A stretch of 64,000 bases of DNA from Gigaspora rosea (lineage: Eukaryota; Glomeromycota; Glomeromycetes; Diversisporales; Gigasporaceae): NCBI GenBank assembly GCA_003550325.1, contig QKWP01000651.1, positions 165,343 to 229,342 on the forward strand. The letters are read 5' to 3'. The position numbers and the translations under genes are program-made. Positions within the stretch are counted from its first letter, which is position 1. Every line of letters starts with the position of its first letter. The notes below the pieces were generated by a model. It ran no database searches, had not been told where the DNA came from, and saw only the letters and a list, made by a program, of their open reading frames with translations. Positions 59,652-64,000 of this stretch are shown piece after piece.

Positions 59652-62600
59652 CTATTCCCCCTTTTTTGTGGCTTATCTACCCCTTTATTCTTTTTCTTCC
59701 TTTACCTTTGCGAGGCCGCGAAGAAAACAGAGTTTGTGAGGATATTGATGATAGAAAGTCTCAATAGCTTCTTGTGCATTGGTAACGTTCCCTGCAGGTT
59801 CCCAGGACTATTCATTTAATTCATATCCTTTCCAATCAATTAAATAGTATGTTGCCTCAAATCAATTTGGAATCTAATATTTTATTCACTTCATATTCCT
59901 TTTCACCTGAAATTTTCATTCTATGTAATGGTAAACGAAAAATCAACTTTGTATGACCGTCTATGATTACCGGAGGGGGGTTCTATCACTCTACCTGGAA
60001 AGGTATTGGCAATATAGGGCTCCAAAAGGGAGACATGGAAAGCGTTATGTACTTTGAGTGTAGGAGGCAGGGATAGTCGGTACGTAACTGGGTTGATTCT
60101 TTCAAGGATAGAATACAGTCTGAGTTTTCTGTAGTCCAATTTCTCTGAAGGTCAACAAATGTGGATATTGCGTCGGAGAGGCCAGACTTTGTCACCAATT
60201 ATATAATCCAGAGTCTTATATCGGTATTTATCTGCATTTTCTTTGTATCGTTTCTGTGCAAATTGCAATTCTGTTTTAAGTGTTTTTATCACATGTTGCC
60301 ATTCCTCATCTTTGTTCACTGCAGCTGGAACCGAGGAATGATATGGTATTGTAGATCAAAGTGTGGATGAAAGCCATAATTAGCAAGGAATGTGTGGTTT
60401 TTGTAGAAGAGTGGATCGAGTTGTTATAAGCAAATTCGGCCAAGGGAAGTAACTCGACCCAATTATCTTAATGGTAGTTTATTGTACACCTCAAATATTG
60501 TTCTAATACTTGGTTAACTCTTTCAGTTTGGCCATCCGTTTGAGGATGATATGCTGAAGATAAGTTGGTATGGGTGCCCAATAATTTGAATAGACATATC
60601 TAGAATTTGAAGAAAATTGGGGCCCACAGTCTGATATTACCGTAAAGCCGAATTACTTCCTTGATTATTAATTGTGCCATTTGTTCAGCACTAATAGTTT
60701 TCTTACATGCTATGAAATGAGCCATTTTGGACAACCTATCTGCAACAACTAGGATAGAATCGAAATCAGAGGATATAGTCAAATCGGTGATAAAATCTAT
60801 CGAAATGGATTTCCATTGTATGGTAAAATATGGGTAAAGGCTCCAGAAGTCCATGGGTCGTTGTCGAGAACTTTTGGCTCGTGCACAGGTATCACAGGAT
60901 TTGATGTAATTTTTTATAAAAGATCTGAGCTCGGCCACCAGTAGTCTCGTGATACTAACTCAACGGTTTTTGACACTCCGAAATGTCCTGCTAATTTTGA
61001 ATCATGTCTATTTTGTAGGACCTTCAACTTTTCTGGAGTTCGCAGCACATAAAGTAACCCCTCGCGAAATACAAGTCCATCTTCATATTGGAACCTATGA
61101 TAATCTGAGCGGTTCTTTATGAATTCTTGTAGGATGTAGCAAGTTATCAATGACATCCTGGGCTAATGGATCTGTTGCCAATTGTACACGTATGTGATCT
61201 CTTAGGTCTGTATCAACTGGTGTTACAAAGGTGGCAGCTAAATGAAAATGTTTATCTTTTAATAATATGGTATGCTGCTGGGCCACCATTATATCACAGT
61301 CCAAAGGTTGGTAATCCACCCTTCGTGACAGAGCATCAGACTTCCCTTGGTCTCTTCCTGCATGAAAAATGATGTGAAAATCATAATTAGAGAGAAACAG
61401 GGACCACCGGGCTTGACATCGACTAAAGGTTTTAGCAGTGGTAAAATATTCCAAATTCTTGTGGTCGCAATAAATGGTAATTTGATGTCGAGCCCCTTCC
61501 AGGTAATACCGGCATCGTTTCAAAGTCGTTATTATAGCTAACAATTCTTTATCATGGATGTCATAATTAATTCGGCTAGTGTAAATGTTCGAGAGTAGTA
61601 GGCAATAGAGTGTAAGGTTCCCTCTTGGTACTGAGATAATATTGCACTGAGGGCATAATCTGATGCATCTGTCTCTAAATAATAAGGTTTTGAAGGGTCA
61701 GCGTGAACCAGAATAGGAGCAGAAGTAAAAGCCGTCTTAAGGAAATCAAATGCTTATTGGGCAGAGGAAGGCCAATACAATAGTGTTGGCTTTTTCGCCA
61801 GTTTCTGGTTTAAATTCGTCAAAGGGGTGACCAATTGGGCATAGCCCTTGACAAAATGCCGATAATAGTTGGCAAACCCAAAAAACTTTGTACTTCGCGA
61901 AGCAATGTTGGAACAGGCCAAGAGAGAACACTCTCGACCTTAGTATGGTCCATCTGTATTCCCTGAGGTGTAATATAATAGCCCAAGAAATCTACAGTTG
62001 TTTTATCAAATTCACATTTTTCCAATTTCGCACATCCATGTTTTTGTAGGCACTGTAAAACCAACCGAACGTGCTGATCATGTTCTTCCTGATTCGATGA
62101 GTATATAAGGATATTGTCCAAGTAAATTATGACGAACCTATCTAGAAACTCGCGGAAAACATTATTCATAAGGTATTAAAATACTGCTAGGGCATTGGTG
62201 AGGTCAAAAGGCATAACTAAATATTCAAAATGGCCATAACAAGTACGAAAGGCCATTTTCTATTCATCACCAGGTCTTATACGAACTAAATTATATGCAC
62301 CCCTAAGATCTATTTTTGTAAATACTTTATCTGAGGCCAATCAATTCAACAATTCTGGGATTAGGGAAGCAGGTACCAGTTTTTAATAGTAACGTGGTTT
62401 AAAACTCGATAATCAACACATATACGTAGAGTTCTATCCTTTTTCTTGACAAAGAGAATAGGCGTTCCCGCTGGGGAGCTCGAATGTCTAATAAAACCCT
62501 TCTGCAAATTTTTTTCTATATATGTTTTTAGTTTAGCAAGTTCATGTGATGATAGTTCATAGATGGGTCCCCATGGTGGTTGTTTACCGGGTAATAATTC

Positions 62601-64000
62601 TATAGCACAATCGTACTGGCGATTTTCAGGCAGCTTACTAGCTTCCTTTTTACTAAAAATCCCCTTAAATTCATGGTATTTTATAGGGATCGTTAGTGCA
62701 GGAGGTGTTGAAACTGAGCTACCAGGTAAAGCATTAAGATTCTGGACCATAAATATTTGTTCGTCCGGAATGGAATATGTCCTAGATGGTAAAGGCCTTG
62801 ACACGTGAGTTGAACAACGTGGATCGGAAAAGGTAATGGAATGTTCTTGCCAGTTGATATACGGATTATGTAAGACCAACCAGGGTGAACCAAGAATTAT
62901 CTTATAATAAGGCGAAGAAATAAGGTTAAAGGAGATTTCCTTATGGTGGTTCAGCAACTGTAAAGGTATTAGTGCTGTTTCATGAGTGACTGCGCCTGAA
63001 GAAAGTTCACGTCCGTCAATAACTTCTACAGGCAATGGAGTTTGTTTCTTGAGAATGGGTAATTTATTTTCTAAGGCTAAGTTAATATCCATGAAACAAG
63101 AAGAAGCACCAGAATCAATTAAGGCTTGAACTTTCAACTGATTCCCATTAGGTGATCGTAAGTATAGTTCTGGAGTAAGCACGGTCGTAAGTCCTATTGT
63201 CAATTTTTTTCCAGGGGTAAGTCCCAATTATAATCTAGTCGGAGCCCCCTTACTGCAACTGGGGTACCCCTTTTCCCAACAATTCGTCTGTGCTTGTGCG
63301 TCAGTCCTGGAAAACCAGTTGTGTTTCCTAGGACAACTTCTGGCAATGTGTCCAGGTTCCCCGCAGTATAAACATAAGTTGTACAAATGATGTCAGTTTT
63401 TTTTCTCTTTTGTCAAAGGCTTGAATTAATGGCATCTATTTGCATAGGATCACTAGGTAACGGCGAGTTGTCGACAATTTGTGGCTGAATTTTACGAATA
63501 GTAGTGTCATGCTGACGCTCTTGTTTTCGCTCAAATAATCGATTATCACATCTGACAGCTTTAGAAATTGCATCATTTAAGGAGGTGGGGTCCTCTAAGG
63601 TAAGTAACAAATCTTTTACTTCACTATGGAGCCCTGTACGAAATTGGTCAACTAGAGCTGCCTCTCCCTAATTCAAATCTTCCACTATTTTCTGAACTCG
63701 GAGGCATAGCTTGAGGCCGCTCTAGAACCCTGAGTAAGTTTTCTTAGCTTATTTGCGGCAGTTCTAGATTTATTAGCGTCACCAAAAGTTTCCTCAAACT
63801 CTTTTAATAAAGCTTCGAAATCTTTTAATAATACAGATTGGGTTTCAAGAAGGAGTGAAAACCACACTATTAGCAGGGCCTATCAACAAGCTTCTGAGCA
63901 AGCCTACTTGAGTTCAGTTATCTGGGTAATGGTATGGTTGCATCTGGATGATGAGACGAATTTGGTTACGAACCCTCAGAATTTACTTCTGATGCCATCA
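59302..64000 (-). mobile_element. Ty3/gypsy (chromovirus-like) LTR retrotransposon fossil, 5' part beyond window
   Basis: Parts on the minus strand, from the right edge: gag-like region (about 63400-64000), zinc-knuckle region (about 63300-63380), protease (about 63060-63200), reverse transcriptase (about 61820-62620), RNase H (about 61450-61800), integrase zinc-binding and core domains (about 60500-61100), integrase C-terminal and chromodomain-like region (about 59880-60140), polypurine tract and 3' LTR. Domain order (RT, RNase H, integrase) and sequence style fit fungal Ty3/gypsy chromoviruses. The element is broken, with roughly ten interruptions in the visible part, so it is an inactive fossil. 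Age cannot be estimated without the 5' LTR. Confidence 0.88.

Noticed and set aside
59491-59767. Overlapping 82- and 90-codon plus-strand ORFs
   Set aside because: They run across the LTR and polypurine tract of the minus-strand retroelement; no independent evidence.

Overview
The window looks like a repeat-rich piece of an arbuscular-mycorrhizal (Glomeromycotina, Rhizophagus-type) fungal genome. The evidence is very high AT content, a TKL-type kinase next to a long Sel1-repeat gene (both families are greatly expanded in that group), spliceosomal introns with GTAATT/GTAAGT donors, a decayed Helitron and a chromovirus-like Ty3/gypsy fossil. The taxonomic call is inference from gene content; no database search was possible.

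Only a few host genes are supported. At 2.9-6.6 kb, minus strand, a Sel1-repeat gene (one frameshift) is followed after about 85 bp by a broken protein-kinase gene. The middle of the kinase is present twice on either side of a single N, probably an assembly artefact. At 27.9-30.1 kb, plus strand, lies the best-preserved gene: a four-exon, secreted, probably GPI-anchored protein with a class III periplasmic-binding-protein (TroA/siderophore-binding-like) fold. A 75-residue cysteine-rich minus-strand ORF at 1.8-2.0 kb is a possible small gene.

The rest is mostly a graveyard of non-autonomous DNA elements. Several have exact target-site duplications (TSDs): 8-bp hAT-like ones at 10.66, 14.62 and 17.72 kb (and a 7-of-8 match at 23.60 kb) and 9-bp MULE-like ones at 8.05 and 13.50 kb. 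A nested stack at 16.1-18.1 kb holds a tRNA-derived SINE, split by a foldback element, split in turn by a second SINE and a hAT-type MITE. A recurring foldback arm module carries an internal CTCTC-GAGAG palindrome. At 43.5-52.4 kb a unit of about 8.9 kb with roughly 320-bp inverted ends encloses a Helitron RepHel gene of about 5 kb. All but one of its breaks are TAG or TGA stops, mostly at inferred Trp/Arg/Gln codons. A Ty3/gypsy fossil (3' LTR 59302-59651, minus strand) runs off the right edge.

Four single Ns (4085, 19921, 21975, 25343) look like contig joins. The 35 bp before N21975 is repeated exactly after N25343, so the 3.37-kb block between them is probably misplaced.
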